DNA from: Earliella scabrosa
Taxonomy: Eukaryota > Basidiomycota > Agaricomycetes > Polyporales > Polyporaceae
Assembly (NCBI GenBank): GCA_022605405.1
Contig: JABYQQ010000018.1
Coordinates: 310,001-374,000 of the forward strand
DNA: 64,000 nt
Reading direction: 5' to 3'
Below the pieces are notes generated by a model. It searched no databases and was not told the DNA's origin. It saw only the letters and a program-made list of their open reading frames with translations. The translations under genes and the position numbers were made by a program. This document shows, piece after piece, positions 22,436-35,166 of this stretch (the first letter of the stretch is position 1; the number at the start of each line of letters is the position of its first letter).

Positions 22436-25400
22436 GTAACGTAAAGGACAAGGGAGCGAAGGCGATCGGGGTTGGAAAATGGAGAGGAGGATCAGTTGGA
22501 TGCTTATATGGCACAGGACGATTGTCGTTGCCGCCGGAGAGGAGCCGGTTCAGACACCCATCGCGTCCTCCATCCGGGAGAGAGCAACCATTCGAGGCAA
22601 GGCGAGGTCCCCTGCCTACGCAAACTCTCCGCGTCCGCCAAATCCGAATTCGCATTTTCGCCAGGGAGTCCCATCGCGGAAATTCAGCCATCCAGCGCGC
22701 ACAGGTCAGAGTCCCCGTGGCAGCCTGCTTGTTCGCCGGGAGATGGGGGCTGTTTCAGTGCCGCGAAGCTCATCAAACAATTGCGCCCGCACAATTCTCT
22801 TTCCCCAAATTCCTCCAAGCGCATCGCCATCACGACTTAGTATTTCTCGTAAATAATCGCTCAAATCAAGGGAAACACGCCACCGTGGAAAGATGATTCA
22901 GGGTCGTAAGCTTGTGAGATCTGGCGCTCGCTGTTCCCCAGCGTGTCCGCACTCCGCGACGACCCTCGCTTCAGTCGCTTATCCTGCCAATGTGCTCTCT
23001 CCTCGCACTCGCCAGCGGCCAGTGCCCTCTCCTTTGCACAGGAGGGGTTTGTCGCGCTGCAGTCTGGAGAACCTCCATCGCGCTCACACCTCGGACCAAA
23101 GCTTTGGATGATAGGACGGCGTTTCAGAGGATGGAAAAGGGAAAAGAGAGAGCTATAGGCCGCTGTCCGGATCGTACTGCCAGGGTGCCTGGCATCGGAA
23201 CTCGCCGAAGACTGTTCTTGAGCCCCGCCGTCTCCATGGACCACCGCATCGCGTCTGCTGCATGGCCCGGACCAAGTTCCTGAACTCCTAGGAAATCCTC
23301 GTAATAATGCACGTTGCACGCCTCGCTCTACAAAGTTCCTCCCCTTCCGCCTTTGCGAGCCTCTCGCGAATAAAGGGGACGGTCGACATGCGCATGTGGA
23401 CCAAAGTTATCGTGCCGAACGCGCGAAGCCACTTGCTATCAGCAAAAATGACATCCTGCGAGTCCTCCAGGGCCTTTTCGTCAATGCGCGCAGGGTCGCC
23501 GACAGCCCGTCATGTGAGTCGCGCCATGCTCTCTGGGTTCTCGATGCCTCACTCAGAACGTGTCACCGCGCACTCCCAGCTCGTGGCGCTTTAACCCCTC
23601 GAATATCTGGCCGAATATTCCCTCGAATTCCTTTTAACTCCTCTCGGCGGTTTTTGCGTCTCTTCCACCAATGTTCTAGGTTCAACGGGTGCAGCCGTGT
23701 TGGCGCGGACAAGCTGCTCCCCGGAATCGGCATCAACGGTGGACGAGGATAACATTTGTACGTTATGTGGGTGGCCGATGTCGGCGCGATCGCGATGCAA
23801 TCTGACCTCGCATCGGCCTCTCTGACACGATCCGGATTTGACGATCGCGGGCGGTTGCGCCTTTCGTCTCAGCAGCGCGACCGCTCCATACGCATCAGGC
23901 GCTCCACGAGCATCAGGCTGGCTGGCGGGACGACGCACGGACTGTACAGCCTGACATGGGCTAGGCCAAAGGCAGTTTCCTCCATCCGCTCCTTCCCGAA
24001 GCAATGCAGCTCCGGCGCGCGCTCACCGGCGGTGGGGACCATCAGCGCCCGCGCTCGCCGCAGCGGCGCAGCCTAAGGAAGTGATCGTGATGTGCAGGCT
24101 CATGGGCATGGCCTAGACGTCGCCGCTGTTGTTGTCGACGTTGTTTTCAACTTGTCGGAACACAGCTCTGTACGCGGGCAAACCTTCATCCCAGTCTCTC
24201 TCAGCAAGAAGGGATCGTCATGACACTGCCGGCGGAATGACGAGAGACCCACTACACTCCATGTTCCGACAATCTTACGTTCCTTGTCTCGCGCGTCCCA
24301 GGTTTCTTTCAGCTTCCGTGCGCCGTGCGGTGTATCGTGTGTACTTATGAAGTGCACCCACGAACCTCCGGTACATTGCAAATGACCTGGAGATCATTAA
24401 GAAGGACCCCTCCATGGGATGCTTCCCGTTCTATTTTTCGATTCGACTATTCACCGAACCTGATGCAGGTAGAATCACGTAGAATGATGGTTCGTGGCAC
24501 AACCCCGCCCTGCGAGCCAATAAACAATGTCGCTCTCCTCCGCTCCCCATGATCCATCCCAGCGTTCCTCCCGGAATCCCGACCGGCGTTGATGAATGGG
24601 TTAGAGATGACGAGCGTCGAGGGGTGGCCCTTACAAGTCCACAAGCGAGCGCTGTTGCACGGGGGACCCTGACGTGGTGCTCGAGTGCCACTGAAGGAGA
24701 CCGGGAGCGTGCAAGAAAGTTCGGATGGCAACACACGCTGTAACGTCGTTCTCCCCGAGCTTGCCGACACTGCGTACATGAGAACCTCCGTGTACACCGG
24801 GCGCAGGCATAAACGGTAGACTGCGCTCATCCACGCTCCGATTTTTCTTCCGTACGCCCTTGGTGAGTGTCCTGGTTCCTCATACATTGGAAACTGCTAC
24901 CTACCTACGATCACGTTGAAGATGATCAAGGCCTGATGCATCCGTCCTTTGCTCGCCTCACCCTGGCGCCCATTCCTTGCACCAAGAGCGGCAAGTTCGT
25001 AGCCAACTCATTTAGGTCATCTTCATCCGGAGTTCCTGTAGCGTGCAAGCCCAAGTAACTACTGCTACTGCAACGGACCCAATGTGATGAGCGCAACGTA
25101 GGCGAGTCGTCCGAAATCTGGAGTCTGGCCAAGACTGATCTATAGGGGCTAGCGAACAGCGGAGCGGGAAACAGCACAGCTGATCGCTCTATCACTACAA
25201 GCTAGCTCACAATAGGCTGTCACTCCTCGGGCTACACACGACTCTCAACACCTCCTTCCACAACTCACAGAGCCGTCCGAAGTCGCAAAATCCATGCCAA
25301 GCTGAGCGGACATATTCTAAGTTCCAACACAAGAGGTCGCCGCTAGTATCTGTTCATGTGTGTATGCACACGTGTTCCTTCGTCAACACCCGCATTGGAA

Positions 25401-27987
25401 GGCGTCGCCTCCTGGAGGCTGGAGAGTGCAATTTCCAGCTCAGCGATGATGGCGGCACGGTCTCCTGTGTCCAGCTCCAACATCTCCTCGCATCGCGCGG
25501 AACAACGCTAAAGAGCCTAGTCAAATCGGTACCTGTGCAACATCATACATGCCTCAGCATACCTTACTGAATTTGACGACTGACCTCTTTGACCTGACGA
25601 CTCAGGACACACTCAGGATCCGCGCGGGGCGGACGGGGCCTTCCGGCTCAGCAAGGGATTAGCTCATGGTGCCCGGTGCCGCGCCGGTCTGAGTCGTAAG
25701 CTCGTCGCCGCAAGTCTCGTGCAGGAATGTCTATTCATCCCATTGCCGACTGGCGATAGCTGACCATAGATCCTTGGACCACGGAGCGGCCATGGAGACT
25801 GTAGTGGATCGCCATGTTCCATCACGGCCATGCTAGAGACTACGGAGCGGCGCATGTTCTCCCGGAGTGCTCGCATGGATAGTTGCCAGCGTCCAGAGAA
25901 TCAAGAGAACATGCGATGAAAGCGTCGGGATTACGAAAGGCCATGGCCGACATCCTCGCTTATCCACTGCGTCCAGTTTGGAGCTCGCGGAAGCACGTCC
26001 ATCCCGACCCGGAGACACAGTCGCCGAATTGAGTTGGGAGCTTCGTCTACCCCGCCATCATGGATGAGACTGTCAGTATAGCCCTCATGAGAGGGCAGTA
26101 TAGCGTATGAATATTGATACTCATCGCGAAGTGCAGCAGTACGACACGCAAACTGCACTGTGATCCTGGATCCATGTCTTGGCGAGCTGCATCGTTCGCA
26201 AATCATGACTTCGACACCTCTTGCCGTCTTCTCCGGCCACGGTCACCACAGCCTGAGCAGATGCACATACCTAGCAGGTCATGATCGTGTATCCATGCTC
26301 AACGGACATGTGCGCCGCACACGGCTGCACCCGTGACGCGTCGTCAGTTGACGGGCGATCTGCACCGCGAACTCGAACCCGGGGCAGAGCCACGCGCATT
26401 TACGTACCTCACGCTATGGAGCCGTGATCGAGGACGGCCAGCGCACCGGTGCGTGCCAGCATGGGGTCCATAATTGCATCACGATCGTCCATCGGGCCCA
26501 TCGGGCGACCACGGGGGCGCGAGGGATGCCGTACACCCTCTGCCCTTCGCGTCCGCGACTTCGTGTTCTCTTTCAGCTCGCACCAATGTCGCCGCCGGAG
26601 CCCTTCCGCTGGAGCAAGCCGTGCATGATGGACGGGCTATGCGTCGCCGGTGGCACGGCTATCCGCAGGCTGCAGGCTATCGTTCGCATCGAGGGACGGC
26701 TCGCGAGGGGCACTTAAACTGACATGAAACACCTCCGGATGAGGCTCGCGACATGGAACCCCAGGCGTAAGTACGTGCGGTTCCCGACCACTTACGGTGC
26801 TGGGGTCCGCCGGTGCGGGAGCGGCTTGGTATGGCCTTCATCCACGCGTACTATCCTTGGTACGAAGGTGTGGCTCGTTCAAGACTGTTTTGCTTGCTAA
26901 TCTCGTTTGTGCAGAAACTCGAAGTCCTATTCCCGAATCCGCGCTTCGTGCACCAAACTCTGAATATCCTGGATTCGCAGCGGCGATCGTCTGTCCTTTC
27001 ATGTCCTTGTGGTTCGCCCGCTCCCGTCGCGCCGTTCGCACCATTCGCACTGTTCGTCATCGTGTTCTGCAGAAGATGCGGGGAGCCGTGGGGGGTCGCG
27101 TGGACACGGTCACAAGGGCGAGGCATTCGCGAACTCGCGGACCAGGTGCGCACACGGTGATAGACGGGCCTTCTCCCATGCTTCGTGCTTTGAGTTAGCA
27201 TTCAAGCCTCAGCCCTCGGGACCACTCTTCGACCATCGAACGCCCCTGGACCCCGGGGCTGGGTGCAACTTTGACTTTGGGAACGTTCTAAAGATGAATG
27301 AACAGCTCTGCCAATCGCGTTCACACAGGCCCCATGAGGCAGCCCGTCGTCATCGTCATGGAGTGAATAGATGTCGTCAAATTCCCCATGCGATGCGCAG
27401 GAGCAAAGCACGGCGGTGACGTCGTCCGCTGCGCGCGGCGTGAAACGTGCGAGACAGGCGCAGGCTGAGCAGCGACGATCAATGCCAGAGAGCAAGGGTC
27501 GCACTAGGACCTGCGGCTGTGTCACGGTGCCACCACGCCAGCGCTGTCCCCGCATGTCTCGAAGCCACGAGAGCAGCATAGCCCCCACCGCTCGGACGAA
27601 AGGCCAAGGGGGGCGGGCACGAGGGACGGTGGCGGATTCTCGCGTGGCCAAAAGTGTCTGTTCAACGTGTGGAGCTAAGCCAAGATCCAATATGGCCCAC
27701 ATGGGCATGATAAGTAGTCTGTACGAGTACAACAATGACAACAACGTCTCTGGCGGATATTACTCTCGTCCATCGTGGTTTGTGCGGCGAGTCTAGTGTA
27801 CGCCTCGTCCGGCCGCGAATTCGACTGGTCGAGGAGCAGGCCTGACGATTCGTGGGGGCAGGGAGATAGGGCGGCTGACCACTGTGACGTCGTCGACCGT
27901 GCCAGCCTCGAGATTCGATAGCTGTGGGTTTGGATTTGATTGATACTGCGGTAGTGGGGCACTACGAGGCTGACGACGAGCGTAGCG
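22436..27987. other. 5.5-kb stretch without a recognisable gene
   Basis: It lies between the bZIP start (minus strand) and the 3' end of the GNAT gene. No domain, tRNA, long repeat or consistent exon set was found on either strand. The longest frames (for example 27202-27744 minus) have skewed Arg/Cys-rich composition typical of chance ORFs in GC-rich DNA. Confidence 0.5.
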
Positions 27988-29064
27988 CTAGGACGCTGGC
28001 GCAGGCTCCCTGACCATACACCAGAGGGGAAAACCCGCCGAATCCTTTGACGAGAAGTTCTTGACGGATCGATGCGTGAAACCAGACTTTCGGAACCACT
28101 GTACCTGGGATAGGAGAGATGACAACAATGAAGGAGGCGTCACTGCTTCAGCTACAGAACCAGGTGACGGATGCGGTTTATGACATACATGGTATGGACT
28201 CTTGACTTCTGTTGAGATGCGCTTCCCGCTGGCATCAGCCTGGAAGCGGCGGAGTCGGAAGTCGAGTCAGTAGGGGAGTACAGGATGTGGTACTCGTGCG
28301 ATCGATTCACCTGTCTGCAGAGTGTGCTGAGCAATAGTCTACCCAAGCCTCGGCGCTGAGCGTCGGGGTGCACAGCGAGTAGCTTCACATTCCAGCTGTC
28401 CTTGCGCGCGCGCTCGCCCGCGCTGAAGGCGGTTCGGTACAGCTCCTGGTAGGTGGGAATATACTAGACGTACATGAGTCATCGATAGGTAATTTAGCAC
28501 GCCAGGGACACAGAGGGACGTACGTGATACGAATACCATTCGCTGAGATACGGCGACAGGTTGCGGATGAAATCCTCTTGCTGGCTGCGGTGGGTAATAT
28601 CAGTTCAGACATGTGCGTAATCCCGCCGTGAAGGAGGGGAAAGCGACCAACTAGCATTGCCAATCTTCTCCAGGCGCGATTGCTGCGGCTACGCCCTGTA
28701 TTCGACCGTTCACTATACCGAGGTGGACTTCGCCGTGGGTAAGGCACGCGCGGATGGTTCGTTTGTATAGGTCGTATTGTAGCCGAGATGAGCCCCCGCA
28801 AAGTGATGCCATCCCGACATCTGTGTGGTCACAAAGGTGCCGGATGATGTGGTATGGGTATCTGGGCGGCGCATTAAACGAAACGAGAAGCACTGACCGT
28901 CGCGGAAGGCAGCCACGAGGAGTTGCACTGCGGCGTCGACGTCGTCATCTGTGTGCACACAACCCGGACGCGGTCAGCGCGCGAAAGTCGAAAGGCAGAC
29001 GGATGGGGCGGCAGGGGGCCCGGGGTGCACCTGTGGGATCGACGAGGCGGCGGACTGAGATCAT
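27988..29064 (-). CDS. GNAT-family N-acetyltransferase
   Basis: GNAT enzymes move acetyl from acetyl-CoA to an amine. Exons 29031-29064, 28898-28948, 28652-28861, 28524-28584, 28311-28463, 28189-28239 and 27988-28104 spell the fold: MISVRRLVDPT, DDVDAAVQLLVAAFRD, the loop HTDVGMASLCGGSSRLQY, strand GEVHLGIVNGRIQGVAAA, and the acetyl-CoA motif A as VKLLAVHPDAQRRGLGRLLL (Q/R-x2-G-x-G/A). Motif B is WFRKSGFTHRSVKNF. The length is about 225 aa. All joints keep frame except exon 2 to exon 3. There a 36-nt GTCAGT...CAG intron (28862-28897) is shorter than any other here and leaves the frame one base off. Either an unusual splice site is used or this copy carries a one-base shift. The substrate is unknown. 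Confidence 0.8.
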
Positions 29065-32000
29065 ATCGGATGGGTTAAGATTCGGAACGGCACTTGGACT
29101 ACTCGACGCGACCCCAGCGGCGTACTTATAGCACTCCGAGCGAGCCTGCAGCGTGTCCGGCTCTGGCATCTCTCCCAGCGCACGCGGGGTGTCCAACCGC
29201 GGAGCCCGAGGATCATCAAAGTCGGATGCCGCGCGCCCCTGCCCCGGACACGCTCGCGGGGCGCACCGTCGTCCCTGGAGTGCGCGACGTCGCGCAGCCA
29301 CTGGCAAAGCCATGCATCGGCTGCTCCCCGAGGGGTTCGGGCTGCCCCAGTTGGCAGTATTGCTTTCGGCGGGCCCCTCGGTCGAGCAGGAGCTGACAAA
29401 ACCAGTGCTATCGCCGCCGCCGGATGCACCCCTTGGCGAGGCGAGGATGGGTGAGATGAGGCCGATTGCGAATCGGCCTCGCAGGCGGGTCACGGTGGAC
29501 CCCACCGGACTGCAAATGTGCGTCTGACTTGGGCTAGCCGTGCGCGAGATGGACGTCTGATTCGGGCTGTGTCTGTTTGCAACCGCTTCGCGAGTCCGAG
29601 CCGTCGTCCGGACGCACGCGTACGCAGAGAGGATGGTGGATATGAATGCCCGGCAGTCAGCGCGAGCGAGCGTCGCTAGCAATCACATTGGCACTTACTG
29701 CAACCGCCAGAGCCGCGTTCCCAGCAGAGCGGTCCCCGTGTGCGATCGAGTGCCCACTGACAGTGGACATTGACCAGACCCCCACTGGCCAGCGGTTCGA
29801 GGACCGCACGGCGCACGGGCTCCTGCCCCGCCTCCAGGCCTCCGCAGCCTAGCTTTGCGGAGTAAAGCTCGCTGCGGTCGCTGTCATTTTTGTTGCGCTC
29901 GCAGAGAGCCGTTGTTAGCGGATGTGGGCAGGGACGGCAGGAGGGCTGGGAGATTCTTCGGCGGAGAAGCTGGTGGTTCGCGACAAGCCTTGTGGCTCCG
30001 AAATTCCGTCCACGCTGCCTGCCACTCCCGCTCACGAACCCAGCGCGAAGCCGCGAGTCGTGCCCGCCGTCTGCTTCACGTTGGCCCTTGAAGCTTCATT
30101 TCATGCATCGCGTCTATCAGCGCACTCCGATCGAACCTTGCAGCCTGCACGGTACCACTACCTCCGTCTGTGAGCCGTCTTCGACTTCCACGCGCAACGG
30201 CACGAGCCTCCTTTCAGCCTTGAGCCCAGCACTGCGATCTTCTCTCAGGCGCACTCTGTCCGGCCGCAGAACATCATCGAGCACATTACCTCAGACTCAA
30301 GCAGCGACCACCTACCGATTGGCTCGCAAGCACAAGCACACTCCTGCCACGTACCATGCGGACGTGCGCGTCCAGTCTCCGAGTCCCAGCGGTGAGTATT
30401 TTTGCACCAGATCCCCAAGGTGATTGGAGCTTGCCATACGGCAAGGCTCAGGCCAGAGAACCCCAGAGCTTCCGTGTCTGCCGCCCAGCGGAACGGATAC
30501 GCGCACTTTAGCCGTATACAGTGCACCACGCACGCCCTGGCACCAGCCTGGCACCCTCCGCGGTTCTCTCCTTCTCCGATGCGCTCCCAGCGTTCGTCCC
30601 AGTCTCCAGCCTCTAGCCTCGAGGCCCCAATTCAAGACCATGACATACCCGACGCACGATCCATGGACCATGCATGCCGTGACGCTGCCATGGCGGACAC
30701 GGGAACCACTGCTGCCAGCACGATAGGACAGGGCCGAGTCCGGGCGGGGATGTGGGAAGCGGGCCACCGCGCCGCTCTGCTGCTTAACCAGAAGAAGGTG
30801 AACACTGAATGGCCAGGCCCGCCACCGCCTGAGCACACAATAGTCGTATATCCGGTGTGTTGCGAAGCTTTATTGAGCAAAGCACGTACTACTGTAACTC
30901 AGCGACACAGCATGGGCCTCGAGGCGGGGTCCATTCAATTCCCAGCCCCAGATTCCAGCCCCCTGTCCCCGGAGGTTCTCACCGCTCCAGTCTCCAGGCG
31001 AGTCTGTGACTCTCTCTGTGGCAAGCGACGGACCTCCATGTCGCGCTTCGCGTCCCTCTCCCAGGCTCAGGTCCCTGGGCCCAGCAGCCGACAAGGCCCA
31101 GGCTGGTTCAGAACGTCAAGCCGGTGGACTACAGACTTACCCGCGTCGGCAAGATGGATCCCGAGCAGAGCAACACCCCACGGGCCGAAGACAACCTTGA
31201 ACCATGCTGTCGCGGACTTGCGGTCTGCGCGGACGGAACGGAGGAGGCACGTCAATGCAATACGTATTCCAACGTCGAGGGCGACGGAGACGGAAGTGGG
31301 CAAATGAACGGGAGTATTGCACTCGATCGCGGCTTCCTGCGAGGGCCCTGAGCCCCTTGCTTACGCCCAAGGACTCCCAGTGCTTCTTGCTCCGTCGGAG
31401 GACGATCCGGACGCACGGAAGACGAGCCTGGGTATGGATTGCTGGAAGCTGGCAATGGAGCTGGGGCTGGCAACTGGCAACGGCCTATCGTGCTATCGCA
31501 TCTGCATCTCCGCATCTCCTTGGACTTGGCCAATATCGCAGGCGCGCCCCTGGCTCTCGTGCGCGCACGATGTGCTCAGATACGCCCACAGATGGTGATG
31601 ACTCACAGCGCTCGAATTTTGCTCCTGCTGGCCCCATTGTCTCAGTCGCCGACTCTGCCTCATCGACAGTCTTCCTAACTTCCGTCCTTCCTCCCCCCTT
31701 GCTGTTGCTCTCGTACTTGCTGCTGTCCCGCCAATGGCGGTCAAGCGTTTCGAGCTTCGGCCACGACCACAACCACACGCAGACCGCGTGTCTTCTACCG
31801 GCCTCTTCCTCTTCTACTCGGTCTCCAAAGATCACTCCCCCCTCGCCTGCAACGGTCACTGCGGTCGGTGCGAGCAGGGTCCGCCGTTCTCCCAGTATGT
31901 TCTTCGCCATGATGCCGTCCTCGAATCGCGCGCCACAGTGCCAGAACCCTCAGAGCGCGAGCGCGAGAAGAGCGTTCGTACGGCATCCGTACATCAGCGC

Positions 32001-32540
32001 TCTCCTGCATCCACCTCGACACTGTCTTCGTCTTCCCTTCTTCGGCCTCCGCCCTGTCTCATCCCATCGCCATGCATCCGCGCGGTCGCCGCCGCCGAAC
32101 ACCGTGACGCGGGAGAAGGGAGAAGCGCAGAAGCCCCGACTCGAGGCATTCAAGGGGGAGGCGGGGCCGCGGGAGGCTCGAGGGCGACTTCCAAGGCCTG
32201 TCAACACTGTCAACGGAACTCGGGCCTCGGTGTTGGCGGACTACAGAGTTCCAGTTCCGCAGCTCAAGCTCTAGGTTCCCGGTGCTGCAACTCGGATACA
32301 AGGTCTGACCGCGCCTTTGCTGGAAACCGCTGTGCGTGTTTCAAGGTCGCCGGACCTGGACTCCTAGGTCACCGTCCTCGAATGCCGGCAGGTGAAGCTT
32401 CGACCTCGATGCAAGACACGACATGATGCGGACCCTCGGATGCTTGGCTCCCGCTTCGGGCCCCTCTGGGGCGTCGAGGGCAGGAATTCATGCAGGGTGA
32501 GAGAATATCCGTGGCCGAGCAGTCACCTCCGTTCGCACTG
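29065..32540. other. stretch with weak coding signals only
   Basis: The first kilobase is the upstream region of the GNAT gene. From about 30180 to 32275 several plus-strand frames look partly protein-like (for instance PQNIIEHITSDSSSDHLPIG near 30262, and a Ser/Pro-rich 356-codon frame at 31204-32274 with a short hydrophobic run PPPLLLLSYLLLSRQW). One joint (GTGAGT at 30394, CAG at 30467) keeps frame, but no start or complete exon chain could be found and minus-strand frames are equally long. I list no gene. Confidence 0.4.
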
Positions 32541-32550
32541 AGGCCAATTC

Positions 32551-33085
32551 ATCATGTTGCTGCAAACAACATTTTGATAATATGGAAATAGAAGACTAAA
32601 TGTTATTGCAATGTTTCCGGTCTCAACAAGTGTATCGCATACAAACTGGCGCCAATTTTGGTGACATCATGGAGTGGTCAACAACATGTAAAGAGTATTA
32701 TTAATGATATCTGCATACTTTTCACTAGCAACACAAGAGAGATGTTTGGTATACTGTGATAACATTATGCTTCATGACAGCCGAGTAACACATTGATAGT
32801 CTCTTCAATGTTGCTCCTTTAAGTATTATTAATGACTGCTTGTATGTGAGCGCAATATTCTCATGTACAACATTTGAATGACACTTCAAATGCTATCAAA
32901 AGGACCTTCAATGTCAACATATTGATACCATTCAGAAGGCTATTAAACAACTAACTGGCCAAGAACCCTGACATCATTTCTACGTCATTTATAATGATCT
33001 CTGCCTATTGCCCCACATAACAGCTCATTAACTTTTAGTCTTCTATTCTGATATTATCCACCTATTCTCCCACATAACATGACAA
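32551..33085. mobile_element. AT-rich inverted-repeat element, older copy
   Basis: This is the left part of an AT-rich block. The left end (32553 onward) reads CATGTTGC, then ACATTTTGATAATATGG and AATAGAAGACTAAATGTT. An inverted version of the GATAATATCAGAATAGAAGA core is found at about 33035-33055. No ORF is present. The sequence is diverged from the copy at 33169-33704, so I read it as an older, partly degraded relative or as the host of that copy. The right boundary is approximate. Confidence 0.45.
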
Positions 33086-33168
33086 CATCTAGATTCATGG
33101 ACGATTCAGCCTATGAATCATGTCTGAATCAAGATTTTTACATCAATATCCGTCTAAAGCAGGACCAC

Positions 33169-33704
33169 TCCCATGTTGCCTGGGATAACATCTTGATAAT
33201 ATTAGAATAGAAGACCAAATGTTGTTGGTGTGTTTGTGTAATCAACCTCCTGACAACATGTATAATGCTGCACAAAATTCTATCTCAATAGTACCATTGG
33301 CTACATGTGGTCAGCATGTAACATGTCATTCGGAGGTTCTGTCCAGGAAATGTTGCAGACAATGTTTGAAATGCTGAATGCATGTTCTGTGCCCTAACAT
33401 CAGTTCAATCTATGGGCAATCTCTTGAGTTCTGTCCGTTGCAGTATTAAATATGTGTGATCATATGACAGCATAATATTTCCAGGGTCAAAATCAGGATA
33501 GCAGAAAGACTGCCCAAACAATGTTCTTAGCATGCTGCACACTGGCATCATTTATGAATTTATCACAGTGTTGTCTGCAAGAGAATGCTTCTACAAAATT
33601 GCTCACATTTTCAATTTTATCAACACATTGCATGCAATAATACACCAACAACATTTGGTCTTCTATTCCAATGTTATCAAAATGTTATCCCAGGCAACAT
33701 GGGA
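33169..33704. mobile_element. AT-rich MITE-like element with ~60-bp inverted ends
   Basis: The left end (33169 onward) reads TCCCATGTTGCCTGGGATAA, continuing into TTGATAATATTAGAATAGAA and GACCAAATGTTGTTGG. The right end (about 33645-33704) is its inverted copy with only a few mismatches. Length is 536 bp, there is no coding capacity, and base composition differs strongly from the GC-rich surroundings. A target-site duplication was not seen, so the exact superfamily is open. It is a non-autonomous DNA element by structure. Confidence 0.65.
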
Positions 33705-35166
33705 TATTGCCCTCAGTGTCGCGCGGCTCGACCATCTTTCCGCCTTCGCATCCATCTGCTGCTTTCGTCTATGATCAGCTCTGAACGGACGATCTTGACC
33801 GTGGATAGACGTTCAATGCATGGATGCATGCCGAACGCTGGCCCGGGCTGCTGCGGCGACCTAGGGAAGATGCAGAGGCCATGCATGTCCACAGGTTCAT
33901 CGATTTGGCTGCCATGTATCCGTATATCCGTGGATCCGTGGATTGGAGCGTTCAAGATGATTCAACCCCCGACAAACGACTAGAAGCACTTACGCCCCAT
34001 GTGATACATCCCCAGGTCCCCCCATCCTACCTGTTCCGACTTCCCCATATTTGCGACGAGCCTGACCCAGAACCAGCCGTCTGTGTGAACGCGGTTCGGA
34101 TTTGCGTACATCCTGCCAATTTGAGTCTATCGTACGGGTCCGGGAAGCCACCGCGTTCTCAGGCTGGGACTAGTGGGACCGGTACCCGTGCACTAGCAGC
34201 TGCACGTATACTGATAGCATCTCATGTATCAGCGTATCCTTGTCAGTCCATCACAATTTCAAGTCTTAAGGGAGCACCCACCGACATACGAACTCCGCAA
34301 CTGAGAAGCCCCATCCCACCAGCCCCATCCCACTGGTCGCAACTGAAGGTGACATACGCATGCTGGACTCCTAGTCACCAAAACTCCAGACCTGTAGCCT
34401 TGTCGACGACGATGTCCGCGGTAGTATGACAATGGCAGGGAAGCATCCTGTGATTTCTCCGTTTCTTCTCTCGGTTCGGCCCAGATGCATGCGGAGCGGC
34501 GGAGGACAACAGTTGCTGTAGAGCTCGAGACAGACGGGTGCGCAGTTAGCCATGGCAGAGCCTCCGTGCGTGCCATGTAGCTATGTATGTATACAAGGCC
34601 ACCCGCCCCCGTCCGCGCCGCCAACCCAGACTGCGCTTAGAGTCTCGTCCAGAGCCCAGACGATCCCGGACGCGCTTCTCGAACGTCCGCGCGCGCGCAC
34701 ACCAGGGACCAGATGGTGGGCTCGTGCTCCCCAACCAGGGCCGCGCCCACCCGTCACACAACCTCAGGCTCAACCTCGCACGCTCGCACGCACACGCGCG
34801 TGTGCGCGGGCAAGTGACTCCCAGACGTGCATGCCATTGCGGGCGCGCAGTATATAGAACAATAAGTAATGAACCGAGACCACACGAGGAGGACAACCAG
34901 CAAACGAAAGGACGCTTTGAATACGACTGGCGCAAGCGAGCCGACCGACTGACAGCAAAGAAGAAGAGCGTGATAGTCTTGTATCTATCTGTCTGCGCTC
35001 CGCAGCAGCGCGGGGGGTGAGGGGTGTTAGTGGTAGGAGATGTAGTAAGTACGTAAATATGTAAGAGAGATGCGGCATCCAACGCGAGTATAGATCGTAC
35101 AGTCCGCTCTTCGTCACGACAACAGTATGTTCCCGCAAAGCCGCCGACGCCTGGCGCGCTCGACGT
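33705..35166. other. intergenic between the AT-rich element and the nox gene
   Basis: A 201-codon plus-strand frame (33824-34429) and shorter ones exist but carry no motif. The part from about 34600 to 35166 lies just downstream of the nox stop and probably holds its 3' UTR. It contains CG-rich simple-sequence patches (GCGCGCGC near 34690). Confidence 0.45.

Noticed and set aside
31204..32274. 356-codon plus-strand ORF with a short hydrophobic run
   Set aside because: Equally long frames exist on the other strand, composition is Ser/Arg/Pro-biased, and no start or family could be supported.
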